Assembly: GCF_018476645.1 (NCBI RefSeq) | Contig: NZ_JAHCTB010000005.1 | Span: 1 to 64,000 of the forward strand | DNA from: Aequorivita echinoideorum | GTDB taxonomy: Bacteria > Bacteroidota > Bacteroidia > Flavobacteriales > Flavobacteriaceae | Direction: 5' to 3' | DNA: 64,000 bases | Part shown: piece after piece, positions 44,012 to 53,783 of the stretch | How the letters are laid out: each line of letters starts with the position of its first letter | Numbering within the stretch: position 1 is the stretch's first letter | The notes under the pieces: model-generated | The model's input: only the letters and a program-made list of their open reading frames with translations | Databases searched by the model: none | What the model was told of the DNA's origin: nothing | Translations under genes and position numbers: made by a program

Positions 44012-45294
44012 TTGGCGAAGGTTGCTTTTTTCAGCAGTAAAATTAAAATAATAAACGCCAACGCAAAATTATAGAACACATATCGCATAATGGTGTGCAC
44101 GGCAACTGCGACAATTAGTGCATTTGAAAGAATCAATAAGCTTCCGAAAAAAATAATTCCGTATTCGAGAGTGAATTTTTTCAAAAGTTTGATTCCGCTA
44201 AAAATGCACACCAAAACGAAGAAAAGAAAAATAAAAAATGAATAAAAACCGTGCATCACACTTGTGTAATAAAGCGAAATATAATCTTTCAAATGTGTTT
44301 TTACCAGTGGAAAAAACATCGCTTTTGCGGCAATTTCAGTATCGATTGAACTTTGGAATGGATCATTTTTATCCCTAAAATGTTTTCGGCCAATGTCATG
44401 AAAACTTTGGTTGCAGATGTACGGGAAATTATCGTGGAAAACCTGATACTTCGCTTTGTAATCGCCTTCAACCTTCGAACTTAAAAGCCCCAAACTATCA
44501 ATGCGATGATATGTTTTTTGAAAAATTATCTTTTGGTCCTCGTTTTCAAATAGCAGGGAATCCTTTTCTTCTGAAATAAAAAGTGGCAATGTAACCGCGT
44601 TCACAAAACTGTAGGGCGCGGTAATAAAATGGTTGTGGACCAATTTTCTATAAGTGCTGTCCAGCATATTTGAAATAAACGGAAGCAAAAGGAGTAACAG
44701 CAAAAACTTGAGATTCACTTTTCGGAAAATAAATTTTTTATGCTTCAAAATAAAAAGAAAAGCAACGATAACGGCAATAATGGCAAACTGCCCGCGGGTG
44801 AGTGCGAGCGCAATAAAAGCAATGGCAAAGAAATAAATTTTTCGTTTTTCATTTTTGAAAAGAAAATCCACGGCGAAGGAAACCATCAATAAATACAGTG
44901 GATATGAAAGTCCTTCGGAGCAAAGATTATTTGCCGTAAGTAGCGGTGGAAAAATGGGAAACAGCAAAATACCAACCAATAGCAATTGCAACACGAAATG
45001 AAGTTTCAGCAACCGCGAAAAATTGCTGCTGAAAATTTGAACGGAAATCAATGTGAAAACCAGTTGAAACGCAACCGCAAAAGGTTCATAATTTTCACCA
45101 AATATAAATTCAAATCCTCTTAAAAAAAGCACGTAAACGGGATAACGAACAATATCCAAATGCCAATAACTATGGGTGTCCGGCGAAATTATTGCAGGCT
45201 GAAAAACGAAATATCCAAATACCGCCGCGTAAAGAAGGAAAATCAAAATATCCCATTTCGAAAATTTCAGGTTTTGTAAAGAATATTTCTGCAA
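44008..45294 (-). CDS. Polytopic membrane protein, probable GT-C-type glycosyltransferase
   Basis: The 428-residue protein has about 10-11 TM helices and a periplasmic loop (about 235-310). The early ISPDTHSYWHLDIVRYPVYV segment (about 30-55) contains an acidic residue at the position of the GT-C catalytic loop. Its downstream neighbour is a polyprenol-phosphate-sugar synthase-type GT2, the usual supplier of substrate for GT-C enzymes. The start is TTG at 45294. The catalytic role is inferred from topology and context. Confidence 0.6.
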   Translation of the reverse strand: MQKYSLQNLKFSKWDILIFLLYAAVFGYFVFQPAIISPDTHSYWHLDIVRYPVYVLFLRGFEFIFGENYEPFAVAFQLVFTLISVQIFSSNFSRLLKLHFVLQLLLVGILLFPIFPPLLTANNLCSEGLSYPLYLLMVSFAVDFLFKNEKRKIYFFAIAFIALALTRGQFAIIAVIVAFLFILKHKKFIFRKVNLKFLLLLLLLPFISNMLDSTYRKLVHNHFITAPYSFVNAVTLPLFISEEKDSLLFENEDQKIIFQKTYHRIDSLGLLSSKVEGDYKAKYQVFHDNFPYICNQSFHDIGRKHFRDKNDPFQSSIDTEIAAKAMFFPLVKTHLKDYISLYYTSVMHGFYSFFIFLFFVLVCIFSGIKLLKKFTLEYGIIFFGSLLILSNALIVAVAVHTIMRYVFYNFALAFIILILLLKKATFAK

Positions 45295-45393
45295 ATTGGC
45301 GGTTTTAATAAATTAGGTACGGGACTGTAAAACTAAAAATAAATTTTAGCTTTACATTTTTATTCCGAAAGCCTTTTTTTAAAAGCAAATCAG

Positions 45394-46377
45394 TTGGATA
45401 CCAATACTTTTTCAGTAAAAAAATATTCGCCGAAAGATAAAAATTTTTGGGATGCCTTTGTGGCTTCGACAAAAAACAGCACTTTTTTATTTCAGCGAAA
45501 TTTTATGGACTATCACGCCGATAGGTTTGATGATTTTTCGTTGATGGTTTTTAAAAATGAAAAACCAGTTGCGGTTTTACCAGCGAATGGTGTTGAAAAT
45601 AAACTTTTTTCACACCAAGGTCTTACCTACGGCGGACTTATTTTGGGCAAAAAAACGAAACTGAAGGAAGCTTCGGGAATATTTACAAGTGTGCTGAAAT
45701 TTCTTTCCTCAGAAAAAATTGAACTGTTGCAATTAAAATTACTGCCAAAAATTTACAATACGATGCCGGCAGATGAAATGGATTATCTGCTATTTATTGC
45801 CGATGCGAAATTGATACGTACCGATGTTTTAAGTGTGATAGATCAAAAAAACGCTCCCAAAATTGCTTCAAATAGAATGGAAGGCGTAAAAAAAGGAATT
45901 AAAAATAATCTGAAAATTGAGGAGGGCAACGATTTTGAACCATTTTGGAAAGAAATCCTTATCCCGAATTTAGCTGAAAAACACGATGCGCTCCCAGTGC
46001 ATTCTTTGGGCGAAATTGTGCAATTGGCGAAGGATTTTCCGAAGAATATTTTACAATTCAATGTGTATAAAAATACTGAAATAGTGGGCGGCGCTACCAT
46101 TTTTGATACTGAAAATGTAGCGCACGTGCAGTATATTTCGGCGAATGAAACCAAGCAACAGTTGGGCACGTTGGATTTTCTTTTTGAATATTTAATAAAG
46201 GAAAGATTTAAGGAAAAAAAATATTTTGACTTTGGAACTTCCAATGAAAATGCGGGAAAAAATGTGAACGAAGGCCTTCAATACTGGAAGGAATGTTTCG
46301 GTGCGCGCAGTATTTCACAACAATTTTTTGAAGTTGAAACATCACATTATAAAAAATTAGAATCCATTTTTATATGA
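45394..46377 (+). CDS. GNAT/FemAB-like N-acyltransferase
   Basis: The 327-residue protein has two GNAT-like halves, the pattern of FemAB/BioF2-type transferases: [30 protein letters not shown] opens the protein, the C-terminal half has [20 protein letters not shown] (about 230-250) and [10 protein letters not shown] (near 278). It starts at TTG 45394, since no ATG fits. Its stop overlaps the ATG of the aminotransferase gene (ATGA at 46374-46377), so it is tied to amino-sugar synthesis; acylation of the new amino group is a reasonable guess. Confidence 0.7.
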   Translation: MDTNTFSVKKYSPKDKNFWDAFVASTKNSTFLFQRNFMDYHADRFDDFSLMVFKNEKPVAVLPANGVENKLFSHQGLTYGGLILGKKTKLKEASGIFTSVLKFLSSEKIELLQLKLLPKIYNTMPADEMDYLLFIADAKLIRTDVLSVIDQKNAPKIASNRMEGVKKGIKNNLKIEEGNDFEPFWKEILIPNLAEKHDALPVHSLGEIVQLAKDFPKNILQFNVYKNTEIVGGATIFDTENVAHVQYISANETKQQLGTLDFLFEYLIKERFKEKKYFDFGTSNENAGKNVNEGLQYWKECFGARSISQQFFEVETSHYKKLESIFI

Positions 46378-47474
46378 TTCCATTTTTAGACCTTCACGCC
46401 ATAAATGCCCGTTTTGAAAGCGGTTTCCAAAAAAGTTTTCAACAGTTTCTGGATTCCGGTTATTATATTTTGGGAAACCAAGTTAAAGTATTTGAGGAAA
46501 ATTTTGCCAACTATTGCGGAACCAACTATTGCGTTGGTGTTTCCAACGGACTTGATGCTTTGCGATTGATTTTGGAAGGCTATAAAATCCTCGGAAAAGT
46601 AAGCGAAGGCGATGAGGTTTTGGTGGCATCAAATACATACATTGCAACGATCATCGCCATAAAACAAGCTGGAATGATACCGGTTTTGGTTGAAAGCGAT
46701 GCCTCAAATTATAATTTTGACATTTCTTCGCTCAAAAAATCGATTACCAAAAAAGCGAAAGCAATAATGCCCGTCCACCTTTACGGACAGTTGGCGCCGA
46801 TGGATGAAATTTTGGAAATTGCAAACGGCCACAATCTGTTGGTAATTGAAGATGCGGCCCAAGCGCACGGCTCAAAAAATAATGATGGAAAACTGGCCGG
46901 AAATGTGGGCGATGCGGCAGGTTTCAGCTTTTACCCGAGCAAAAATTTAGGTGCTTTGGGCGATGGCGGCGCGATCACCACAAATGATGAAGAGTTGGCG
47001 TCGGTCATAAAAAAACTGAGAAATTATGGTTCTTCGTCAAAATATGTAAATGAATTTTTGGGAATAAACTCCCGATTGGATGAGGTACAGGCGGCATTTT
47101 TAAATGTGAAATTACCAGCACTGGATGTGGACAACAACCGAAGAAGGGAGATTGCAAAAAAGTATATTTCTGAAATAAAAAATAGAAAAATTACGCTTCC
47201 GGAGTGGGATGGAAGTGATAATCATATATTTCATCTTTTTGTGGTGCGTGTTAAAAAAAGGGATGTTTTTTTAGAATATTTAAGTGAAAATAAGATTGGC
47301 TTTTTGATTCATTATCCCATTCCTCCGCATAAGCAAAAAGCGTTATCAGAATATTCAGAATTGAGTTTTCCGGTTACTGAGAAAATCCACGAGCAGGTAG
47401 TAAGTATTCCCATAAGCCCAGTGCTTTCGGAAGCGGATGTGGATACGGTTATTGACGTTTTAAACCACTATTGA
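46374..47474 (+). CDS. DegT/DnrJ-family sugar aminotransferase (FdtB/QdtB-like)
   Basis: A 366-residue PLP enzyme that puts an amino group on a keto-sugar nucleotide. Motifs: [11 protein letters not shown] (about 59), [19 protein letters not shown] (about 85), [10 protein letters not shown] (about 158-167) and the PLP Lys190 in [15 protein letters not shown]. The sequence resembles 3-aminotransferases of the dTDP-Fuc3N/Qui3N pathways, and an FdtA/QdtA-like isomerase gene lies 5 kb downstream. Coupled to the upstream acyltransferase by an ATGA overlap and to the flippase with no gap. Confidence 0.88.
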   Translation: MIPFLDLHAINARFESGFQKSFQQFLDSGYYILGNQVKVFEENFANYCGTNYCVGVSNGLDALRLILEGYKILGKVSEGDEVLVASNTYIATIIAIKQAGMIPVLVESDASNYNFDISSLKKSITKKAKAIMPVHLYGQLAPMDEILEIANGHNLLVIEDAAQAHGSKNNDGKLAGNVGDAAGFSFYPSKNLGALGDGGAITTNDEELASVIKKLRNYGSSSKYVNEFLGINSRLDEVQAAFLNVKLPALDVDNNRRREIAKKYISEIKNRKITLPEWDGSDNHIFHLFVVRVKKRDVFLEYLSENKIGFLIHYPIPPHKQKALSEYSELSFPVTEKIHEQVVSIPISPVLSEADVDTVIDVLNHY

Positions 47475-48767
47475 TTGAAAATCCCCCAATTCATACGCGG
47501 CAATTTGCTTTTGAAGATGACTTCGCTGAATGCTGGAGTTATTGGAGTCCGGTTTGTTATTTCACTTTTTATACAAAGACTTATTGCCCAATATTTGGGA
47601 GAAACTGGTGTTTCAAAAATTGGTCAACTTCGCAATCTTTCAGAATTACTTACTTCATTTTCCTCTTTGGGAATGTTCAACGGAGTGGTTAAATATGTTG
47701 CGGAACATAAGGAGAATAAAGAGAAGCTTCAGAAATTATTCAGTACAGTTTTTGTTCTTTCTTTAATTGGTATTATAAGTACTTCAATTGTACTTTTTAT
47801 TTTTTCGGAATCTATTAGCGTTTATCTTTTTACAACTGCAGATTTCAGTTATTTAATAAAACTAACAGCGGTTGTCGTCCCTTTTATCAGTTTAAATAGA
47901 ATTTTTAGTGGTGTTGTAAATGGACTTTCGCAATATAAAAAGTTTGCGAAAATTGAACTTTTCGGCTACATAGCAACGGCTGTGCTAACGGTATTTTTTC
48001 TTTTTAATTTCAATATTGATGGGGTTTTGGTAGCAATAGCAGTTACTCCAATTATACAATTGGCTACCTTGCTTTTTGTATTTTTTAAAGTTTTGAAGGA
48101 ATATGTAGCGTTTAAAAACTTGAATTGGAAAACGCCAATGTTGAAAATGTTGCTTTCGTTTTCCATTATGTCTTTTTTCTCAACCGTGCTCTTAAACTAC
48201 GTTTCTATAGAAATAAGGGCAATGATAATCAAACGAATTACCGAAGCTGATGCAGGAATCTGGACGGCGATGACCAATATTTCAAAAAATTATATGGTCT
48301 TTTCGAGTGCCATTTTCACACTTTATGTATTGCCTAAATATGCCGCAATACATTCAAAGAAAGATTTCACGAAAGAATTGATGGTAATTTTTAAAACACT
48401 TTTGCCGCTATTTGGAATTGGAATGCTGCTTATTTATTTTTTAAGGGATTATGTTATTCAGATCGTATATCCTGGTTTTAATGAGATGGCGCCGCTGTTT
48501 AAATGGCAATTGGCGGCAGATTTTTTAAGATTGATTACAATAATTTTGGGATATCAATTTATAGCAAAAAAACTGGTGCTAAATTTTATTTTTTCCGAAG
48601 TAATATCTCTTATAATTTATTTTGGTTTGGCTCGCTATTTTGTTGACATTTATGGAATTGAAGGAGTTGTTGTAGCCAATTTCATCCGTTATGTTATTGT
48701 GATATTTATTGTTTTATTTTTGGTTTATAGATATTTTCAGAAATCGAAAGATGGGAAAGCTGTTTAG
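47475..48767 (+). CDS. Wzx-type polysaccharide flippase (O-antigen translocase)
   Basis: The 430-residue protein has about 12 hydrophobic helices. The N-terminal half, with YLGETGVSKIGQLRNLSELLTSFSSLG (about 40-65), resembles WzxE-type translocases of the MATE/MOP superfamily that flip polyprenyl-linked glycans across the inner membrane. The start is TTG 47475, immediately after the aminotransferase TGA. The operon context supports export of the glycan carrying the amino sugar. Confidence 0.85.
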   Translation: MKIPQFIRGNLLLKMTSLNAGVIGVRFVISLFIQRLIAQYLGETGVSKIGQLRNLSELLTSFSSLGMFNGVVKYVAEHKENKEKLQKLFSTVFVLSLIGIISTSIVLFIFSESISVYLFTTADFSYLIKLTAVVVPFISLNRIFSGVVNGLSQYKKFAKIELFGYIATAVLTVFFLFNFNIDGVLVAIAVTPIIQLATLLFVFFKVLKEYVAFKNLNWKTPMLKMLLSFSIMSFFSTVLLNYVSIEIRAMIIKRITEADAGIWTAMTNISKNYMVFSSAIFTLYVLPKYAAIHSKKDFTKELMVIFKTLLPLFGIGMLLIYFLRDYVIQIVYPGFNEMAPLFKWQLAADFLRLITIILGYQFIAKKLVLNFIFSEVISLIIYFGLARYFVDIYGIEGVVVANFIRYVIVIFIVLFLVYRYFQKSKDGKAV

Positions 48768-48783
48768 TTTTTTAAATTAATAT

Positions 48784-49347
48784 ATGATTAAGAAATATTT
48801 CATAAAACTTCTTTTGGCCTGTAGTAAAGCGAAATATGCATTTTTGTCAAACAACAAAAATATTTCTGGAAGCGCAAAAAAGCATCAGCCAATCATTTGT
48901 AACGGAAGGGGTTCAATATGCTTTGGTGAAAATGTACACTTTGGGGTGGTAAATTCACCAATGTTTTACAATTCTTATGCATATATTGAAGCGCGCACGG
49001 AAAATTCAAATATTATTTTTGGGAACAATATTTTTATAAATAATAATTTTTCAGCCATTTCTGAAAAGAGTATCAGTATTGGCAATAATGTTTTGATTGG
49101 CTATAATTGTAATATATCAGACAGTTTTTTCCATAACCTAGAAATTAAAAAGCGAATTGAAACAGATCCCAATCCGCAAACGGTTATTATCGGAAATAAT
49201 GTTTTTATTGGTAATAATGTCACAATTCTCAAAGGCGTAAATATAGGAGCTAATTGTGTGATTGCGGCTGGTTCAGTTGTGACAAAAAGTTTTCCCGAAA
49301 ATTCAATTATTGCTGGAATTCCTGCTAGTATCATAAAAACAATTTAA
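48784..49347 (+). CDS. Hexapeptide-repeat acyltransferase (left-handed beta-helix)
   Basis: The 187-residue protein shows repeated [IV]-G-x-x-x hexads (IGNNVFIGNNVTILKGVNIG at about 138-158, then CVIAAGSVVTKSFPEN), the signature of the LbH acetyltransferase fold, with a catalytic-type His in FHNLE (near 118). It may be the N-acetyltransferase for the 3-amino sugar (FdtC/QdtC-like role) or an O-acetyltransferase; the sequence does not decide. It is last in the acyltransferase/aminotransferase/flippase operon and convergent with the next gene. Confidence 0.82.
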   Translation: MIKKYFIKLLLACSKAKYAFLSNNKNISGSAKKHQPIICNGRGSICFGENVHFGVVNSPMFYNSYAYIEARTENSNIIFGNNIFINNNFSAISEKSISIGNNVLIGYNCNISDSFFHNLEIKKRIETDPNPQTVIIGNNVFIGNNVTILKGVNIGANCVIAAGSVVTKSFPENSIIAGIPASIIKTI

Positions 49348-49348
49348 A

Positions 49349-50494
49349 TTACAAGGTTTGTTGCCATAATGAAAGATACTTCTTTGCCACAACTTCACAT
49401 TCATGCTCCCGCTCGATAAACTCCCGAGCTTTCTGCCCGATATTCTCAATTCTTTCGGGATTTAAAATGAGTTCCTCCAGCTCCAAAAAAATACTTTCTG
49501 CATCCGGCAGCGCATTTATGGCTACTTTTTCTTTTAGATTATAGTGTTGCTCAAATTCAGTTTCAGCCCCGGTAAAAACTATCTTTCCGCGAGCCATTGC
49601 TTCCAGTGCATTGTAACCTTGATCATAGGCATAAACGTTGTCCAATAAAATGTCGCAAAGTTCCAACTCCTTCACGTAAATATGAAAGGGCAAATTTTCA
49701 GTACGTCTTATTTCAACCAAATGCGGAAATTTTTTTTCAATTCTAATTAGTGCCTCATCAAAAAATCGGTATCCTTTTTTGGTGTAATTCATTGTATTTA
49801 CACCGAAAAGTATCCTGATTTTCCGACCCTCAATTTTTATGGGCGAATATTCTTTGGAAATAATAATCGGGTTCGGAATCATTTCAGCCACTTTATCCCA
49901 CCCTTCCCACGGAATTTTATAATCCATATCACTGGGTATTACGGCCTCGGCATTTTTATAGACAAAATCAAAAAGTTTTTTATACGGTGGCGTCAAATAT
50001 TTTAAAGCATAATCCGACTTCAATTTTGAGCCGCTTTCCAAATAGGGCGTGAGCATGTGGTATCGCATTTTACCTTCCAAATATGCCTTGACCACCGGAT
50101 AATCGTCACCGCAACCCATCAAAAAAACTTTCCCATTTTGTTCAAAAATTTTTTTCAGAAGTTTTATCTCGAAATTGGGATACGTGCCAATGCTGTGGGA
50201 ATTAATTAACTGGACAACATCATAATTTTTCAATTTTGGGAGTATTTTCTTGAATCGATATCCAATTTCCCATTGCGCTGGATCTTTTTTCAGAATTCTC
50301 AAAAGGATTTTTCGGAATAATAGCGGAATTGGTTTGTCCGTTAGCCATTTTGTTTGGATGCTTTCATCTACCGGAAATTTTTTGAACATATCTCCAGTAC
50401 CCACAAGCGTAACTTGGTGGCCCAATAAATTAAGTCCTTTTTTCAACGAATTGTGGAGCCGGCTATATTCCCCAATCAGTAATATTTTCATCAA
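49349..50494 (-). CDS. GT-B glycosyltransferase (GT4-like)
   Basis: The 381-residue protein has the GT-B layout: an N-terminal MKILLIGEYSRLHNSLKKGLNLLGHQVTLV Rossmann strand-helix (about 2-31), a linker with EAVIPSDMDY (near 183), and a C-terminal domain with the donor-site NALEAMARGKIVFTGAETEFE region (about 304-324). The G-E-A pattern of GT4 proteins is reduced to ALEAMARG. No membrane helices; it acts on the cytosolic face. Acceptor unknown. Confidence 0.78.
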   Translation of the reverse strand: MMKILLIGEYSRLHNSLKKGLNLLGHQVTLVGTGDMFKKFPVDESIQTKWLTDKPIPLLFRKILLRILKKDPAQWEIGYRFKKILPKLKNYDVVQLINSHSIGTYPNFEIKLLKKIFEQNGKVFLMGCGDDYPVVKAYLEGKMRYHMLTPYLESGSKLKSDYALKYLTPPYKKLFDFVYKNAEAVIPSDMDYKIPWEGWDKVAEMIPNPIIISKEYSPIKIEGRKIRILFGVNTMNYTKKGYRFFDEALIRIEKKFPHLVEIRRTENLPFHIYVKELELCDILLDNVYAYDQGYNALEAMARGKIVFTGAETEFEQHYNLKEKVAINALPDAESIFLELEELILNPERIENIGQKAREFIEREHECEVVAKKYLSLWQQTL

Positions 50495-50548
50495 TTATTG
50501 ATCGTTATAAAAATCAATTTCAAAATCAAATCTTCAAAACGGCATTCT

Positions 50549-50570
50549 GTAATTAATAATTATTAATTAC
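50549..50570. repeat. Perfect 22-bp AT palindrome
   Basis: GTAATTAATAA / TTATTAATTAC, in the 100-bp gap between the divergent glycosyltransferase genes. It may be an operator or a member of the AT-rich repeat family; no other function is visible. Confidence 0.5.
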
Positions 50571-50614
50571 AAATTATTCGTTCTGCATTAATACTTTTGC
50601 TGAAAATCCATTTA

Positions 50615-51442
50615 ATGGCCGAAGATACTTATAAAACCTCAGATTTGGAGATTTTGGTTGCTACAATGCACCGAACATCCTTGGATTTTTTAGATAATAT
50701 GTTTTCAAAGACAAAAATCTCGGATTTTAAAATTCTGATTGTAAATCAAACGAATGAAGATGAATCTTTAAAATCTTCCCATCCAAACATTCGGGTAATT
50801 AATTCTTTAGAAAGGGGTCTTTCAAAAAGTAGAAATCTTGCCATTAAAAATGCCGAAGGCCTAATATGCCTTAATGTTGATGATGACGTTGTGTTTATAG
50901 ATGGTTTTTCAGAAAAGATTATTGATGCCTATAATAAACACAATGCAGAAATCATAACTTTCCAAACGTTAACCACCAAGAATGAACCCTATTGGGATTA
51001 TCCAAAGCACGCAATGCCGCACAATAAGTATATTTCTCAAAAAACGCTTTCAATTGAAATTTCCTTTCTTGTGGAAGAATTAAAAAAATTGAAATTATTA
51101 TTTGATGAGCGATTTGGACTTGGCGCCCAATTTGAGGATGCTGAGAATTTTGTTTTTTTGAATGATGCTAAAAAGAAAAATTTACTGCTTTATTTTATTC
51201 CAGATTTTATTACCATCCATCCTCCATTATCGTCAAGTGACGATGTGGCAACAGATAGGTTATTGTATGCAAAAGCAGCTATTAAAACCTATGCTTATGG
51301 CAATTTAAGTTACCTTTGGGTATTCAAATTTGTATCATTCATTGTAAGAAAAAAATATGTTCCCTTTTCTGAAATTCCACGGAAAATAAAGATTGGTTTT
51401 AAAAGTATTTCAGACTACAAAAAAACATCAAATGAAAAATAG
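50615..51442 (+). CDS. GT2-like glycosyltransferase
   Basis: The 275-residue protein has a GT-A-like domain (about 8-200). LEILVATMHRTSLDFLDNM, a SLERGLSKSRNLAIKNAEG motif (about 66-84, as in GT2 enzymes that keep donor context) and LNVDDDVVF with the D-x-D-type triad (near 88) are visible. It has no C-terminal TM helix. ATG 50615 was preferred to TTG 50597, which would add six residues. The stop overlaps the FdtA-like gene by 11 bases. Confidence 0.78.
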   Translation: MAEDTYKTSDLEILVATMHRTSLDFLDNMFSKTKISDFKILIVNQTNEDESLKSSHPNIRVINSLERGLSKSRNLAIKNAEGLICLNVDDDVVFIDGFSEKIIDAYNKHNAEIITFQTLTTKNEPYWDYPKHAMPHNKYISQKTLSIEISFLVEELKKLKLLFDERFGLGAQFEDAENFVFLNDAKKKNLLLYFIPDFITIHPPLSSSDDVATDRLLYAKAAIKTYAYGNLSYLWVFKFVSFIVRKKYVPFSEIPRKIKIGFKSISDYKKTSNEK

Positions 51443-51839
51443 GATTGAGGATTGTGTCATGCTCGATGTTCCAAAAATCACGGATAGCAGAGGAAATCTT
51501 GCCGTAATTGAAGGCAATACGTTACCATTTCCCTTTAAGCGCGTTTATTTTTTATACGATGTTCCCAGTGATGCGCACAGGGGAGGCCACGCCCACAAGG
51601 AGCAGCAGGAATTTTTGATTGCCGTTAGTGGCAGTTTTGAAGTGATTTTGGATGATGGTAAGAACAAAAAGACCATAACCTTGAACAAACCCAATAAAGG
51701 ATTATTGTTGCCAACAGGGATTTGGCGTGAATTGGGTAATTTTTCATCGGGAGCCATCTGCCTTGTTTTTTCTTCGGGGACTTTTCTGGAAGAAGATTAC
51801 ATACGCGAATATGAAGAATTTATAAATCTTTATTTGTAA
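51432..51839 (+). CDS. FdtA/QdtA-type dTDP-keto-sugar 3,4-isomerase (cupin)
   Basis: The 135-residue RmlC-like cupin has the family landmarks ITDSRGNLAVIEG, VYFLYDVPSDAHRGGHAHKEQQEFLIAVSG (catalytic His in RGGHAHK, about 42-48) and GAICLVFSS with the terminal DYIREYEEF. Family members convert dTDP-4-keto-6-deoxyglucose to the 3-keto isomer that the DegT aminotransferase uses, en route to dTDP-Fuc3N or Qui3N. ATG 51432 gives the family's usual N-terminus. The 3' end overlaps the convergent GT2 gene by 10 bases. Confidence 0.85.
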   Translation: MKNRIEDCVMLDVPKITDSRGNLAVIEGNTLPFPFKRVYFLYDVPSDAHRGGHAHKEQQEFLIAVSGSFEVILDDGKNKKTITLNKPNKGLLLPTGIWRELGNFSSGAICLVFSSGTFLEEDYIREYEEFINLYL

Positions 51840-52774
51840 ACGCTGAAATAAATCCCGGATTTTTGAAGAAAATTCTTGATTGATTTTGAAGCTGATAATA
51901 TATTGGCAGGAGTTTTAAGAATTATTTTTTGCTTGGTATTTAAATTTTCCTTTACAATTTTATCGCTATACTTTTTAAAATTTTTCGTATCGCCGGCAAG
52001 TTTGTAATTGAGTGCGATGGAAAAGTAATGCACATCCAAATATTTTTTTAAAGCTTTATTATTTTTGGCTTCCGCTTCATATGTATCAAAATTTGGATAC
52101 TTACGCGTTCTCATAGCAGAATGGTTCAGCCTATTACTTGAATTGAGGTTAATTACTGCCGAAATTTTATTTGAGAATGCCACTTGCGTTTGAAGTGCCG
52201 CACGTATCCAAAGGTCAGTATCTTCTGAAAAAGTTATATTCGTATTGTGTCCGCCAAGATTCAAAAAGAAATCTCGTTTCATGCCAAAACTGGATGGATG
52301 CACTAACGAATCTATCAGACTGGTTTCAAAAAAATTTACCTTCCCAATAAAATTTTCGTTTTTCTCATTGAGTGGTGCTATCATTTTTCGGGTCAGTTTT
52401 TCATTGTAATTTTTTTCATAAGCTGCTGCGAACCATGGAGCCTCTGGAAATTTTTTTAGAATTGCAGCTAAATTTTCCAGATGAAATGGATACCAAAAAT
52501 CATCCGCATCTATAAATACAACATTTTCAGCAATAGCCTTATTTACCCCGAAATTCCGCGTCGCGGCGAGCCCTTCATTTTTTTTACTGAAAACTTTAAT
52601 TCTTTGATTTTTTAAAGCTTCTTTTTCCGCAATCGCTAGGCTATTATCTGTTGAGCCGTCATTCACAATAATTATTTCAAAATCAATAAAATTCTGTGCC
52701 AACACGCTCTGTAGCGATGAAGGGAATTCTTTTTCTTTATTATATAATGGAATTATGACCGAAAATTTAGGCAT
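51830..52774 (-). CDS. GT2-family glycosyltransferase
   Basis: The 314-residue protein has a GT-A domain (about 1-220): FSVIIPLYNKEKEFPSSLQSVLAQ (about 4-27), IIVNDGSTDNS (about 35-45), NEGLAATRNFGVNKA (about 65) and VFIDADDFWYPFHL (D-x-D near 90). The SLIDSLVHPSSFG and FSEDTDLWIRA region follows (the ED acid-base motif near 185). A C-terminal helical tail of about 90 residues follows. ATG 52774 overlaps the upstream GT2 gene by 8 bases. Confidence 0.88.
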   Translation of the reverse strand: MPKFSVIIPLYNKEKEFPSSLQSVLAQNFIDFEIIIVNDGSTDNSLAIAEKEALKNQRIKVFSKKNEGLAATRNFGVNKAIAENVVFIDADDFWYPFHLENLAAILKKFPEAPWFAAAYEKNYNEKLTRKMIAPLNEKNENFIGKVNFFETSLIDSLVHPSSFGMKRDFFLNLGGHNTNITFSEDTDLWIRAALQTQVAFSNKISAVINLNSSNRLNHSAMRTRKYPNFDTYEAEAKNNKALKKYLDVHYFSIALNYKLAGDTKNFKKYSDKIVKENLNTKQKIILKTPANILSASKSIKNFLQKSGIYFSVYK

Positions 52775-53669
52775 CTACTTTTTCTTTTAATTGAATATAA
52801 TAATTCAGTCTGTAAAGATCGAACCAAAAAAGGTTGGGGTTTTCAGTTAAAAAGTTATGCTCCATCATAGTTTTGATTCTCGAAACAAAAAAGCTGAAAA
52901 TTTTTGTTAAATGGAGTCTTTCCAATTTTAAATAACTTTTTTGCAAAGAGCTTAAATCGTTTGAAATCTTTTTTTCACTTTCCAGAAAAACGATCGTTTT
53001 AACAGCATTTAGCGATTTTTTTAAAAATGCCGAGTTGTCTTCAAGCCCCAAATGGATCACCGGATTTTCGATGTGAGCAACCTTTGGGGATTCCTGTTTC
53101 AATAATTGGGTAAATAGTATGTCCATCCCATAGTAGTTGATGTCCATTTTAGAATTAATTTTTAAAAACAGCATTCTGTTTATTAAAAACGCACCCGAAT
53201 TAATCGTCAAAAATGGATTTTTTTTGCGGATTTCAACTGATAAACGCTCGCGGTGTGAACCATATTTCCAACGCAGCAATTTTTTCTTCTCTGGTTTTTT
53301 TTCATCATAATCAATACCGCCGAAAATAACACCAGCAGCTGTTTTGTTCAGTTCATTGATATAAATTTCAATAAAATTTGAATGCTTCGGAAGTACATCG
53401 GCATCCAAAAAAAGCAGATTTTCAAATTTCGCCATTTCAGCCAACCTTTGCCTCGTGGCAGTTCTTCCCAGATTTTTTTCGTTCTCAATGAAATGGCAAT
53501 TTGTCCAATTTCCAATTTGTTTGTTTTCTGAAAGCATTCCAAAATCTGAAGAAGCATCGTCACACACAACAATTTCAAAGGGAAGCCTAAGATTGCTGGC
53601 CTGTTTCTGAAGCGTTTTCACAAGTTCCGAAACCTGATAATTGTATGTGGGTATGAGGATGGAAAGCAT
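52767..53669 (-). CDS. GT2-family glycosyltransferase
   Basis: The 300-residue protein has a GT-A core: LSILIPTYNYQVSELVKTLQKQ (about 2-23), FEIVVCDDASSD (about 32-43), NLGRTATRQRLAE (about 65-77) and LLFLDADVLPKHS (D-x-D near 91). A GGIDYDEKKPEKKKLLRWKYGSHRE loop follows (about 115-140). It lacks membrane helices. It pairs with the next GT2 gene in one minus-strand operon transcribed from about 53.7 kb, the start being ATG 53669. Confidence 0.85.
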   Translation of the reverse strand: MLSILIPTYNYQVSELVKTLQKQASNLRLPFEIVVCDDASSDFGMLSENKQIGNWTNCHFIENEKNLGRTATRQRLAEMAKFENLLFLDADVLPKHSNFIEIYINELNKTAAGVIFGGIDYDEKKPEKKKLLRWKYGSHRERLSVEIRKKNPFLTINSGAFLINRMLFLKINSKMDINYYGMDILFTQLLKQESPKVAHIENPVIHLGLEDNSAFLKKSLNAVKTIVFLESEKKISNDLSSLQKSYLKLERLHLTKIFSFFVSRIKTMMEHNFLTENPNLFWFDLYRLNYYIQLKEKVDA

Positions 53670-53783
53670 TGCTAGAGATTGGTGGCTAATTTACAATTTA
53701 CAGAATAGTAACACTTTATTTATTATACTAAAAAGTGCTTTGTTTTTCGATATTACTTAAATTGTGGAATATTATAGAGCAAA

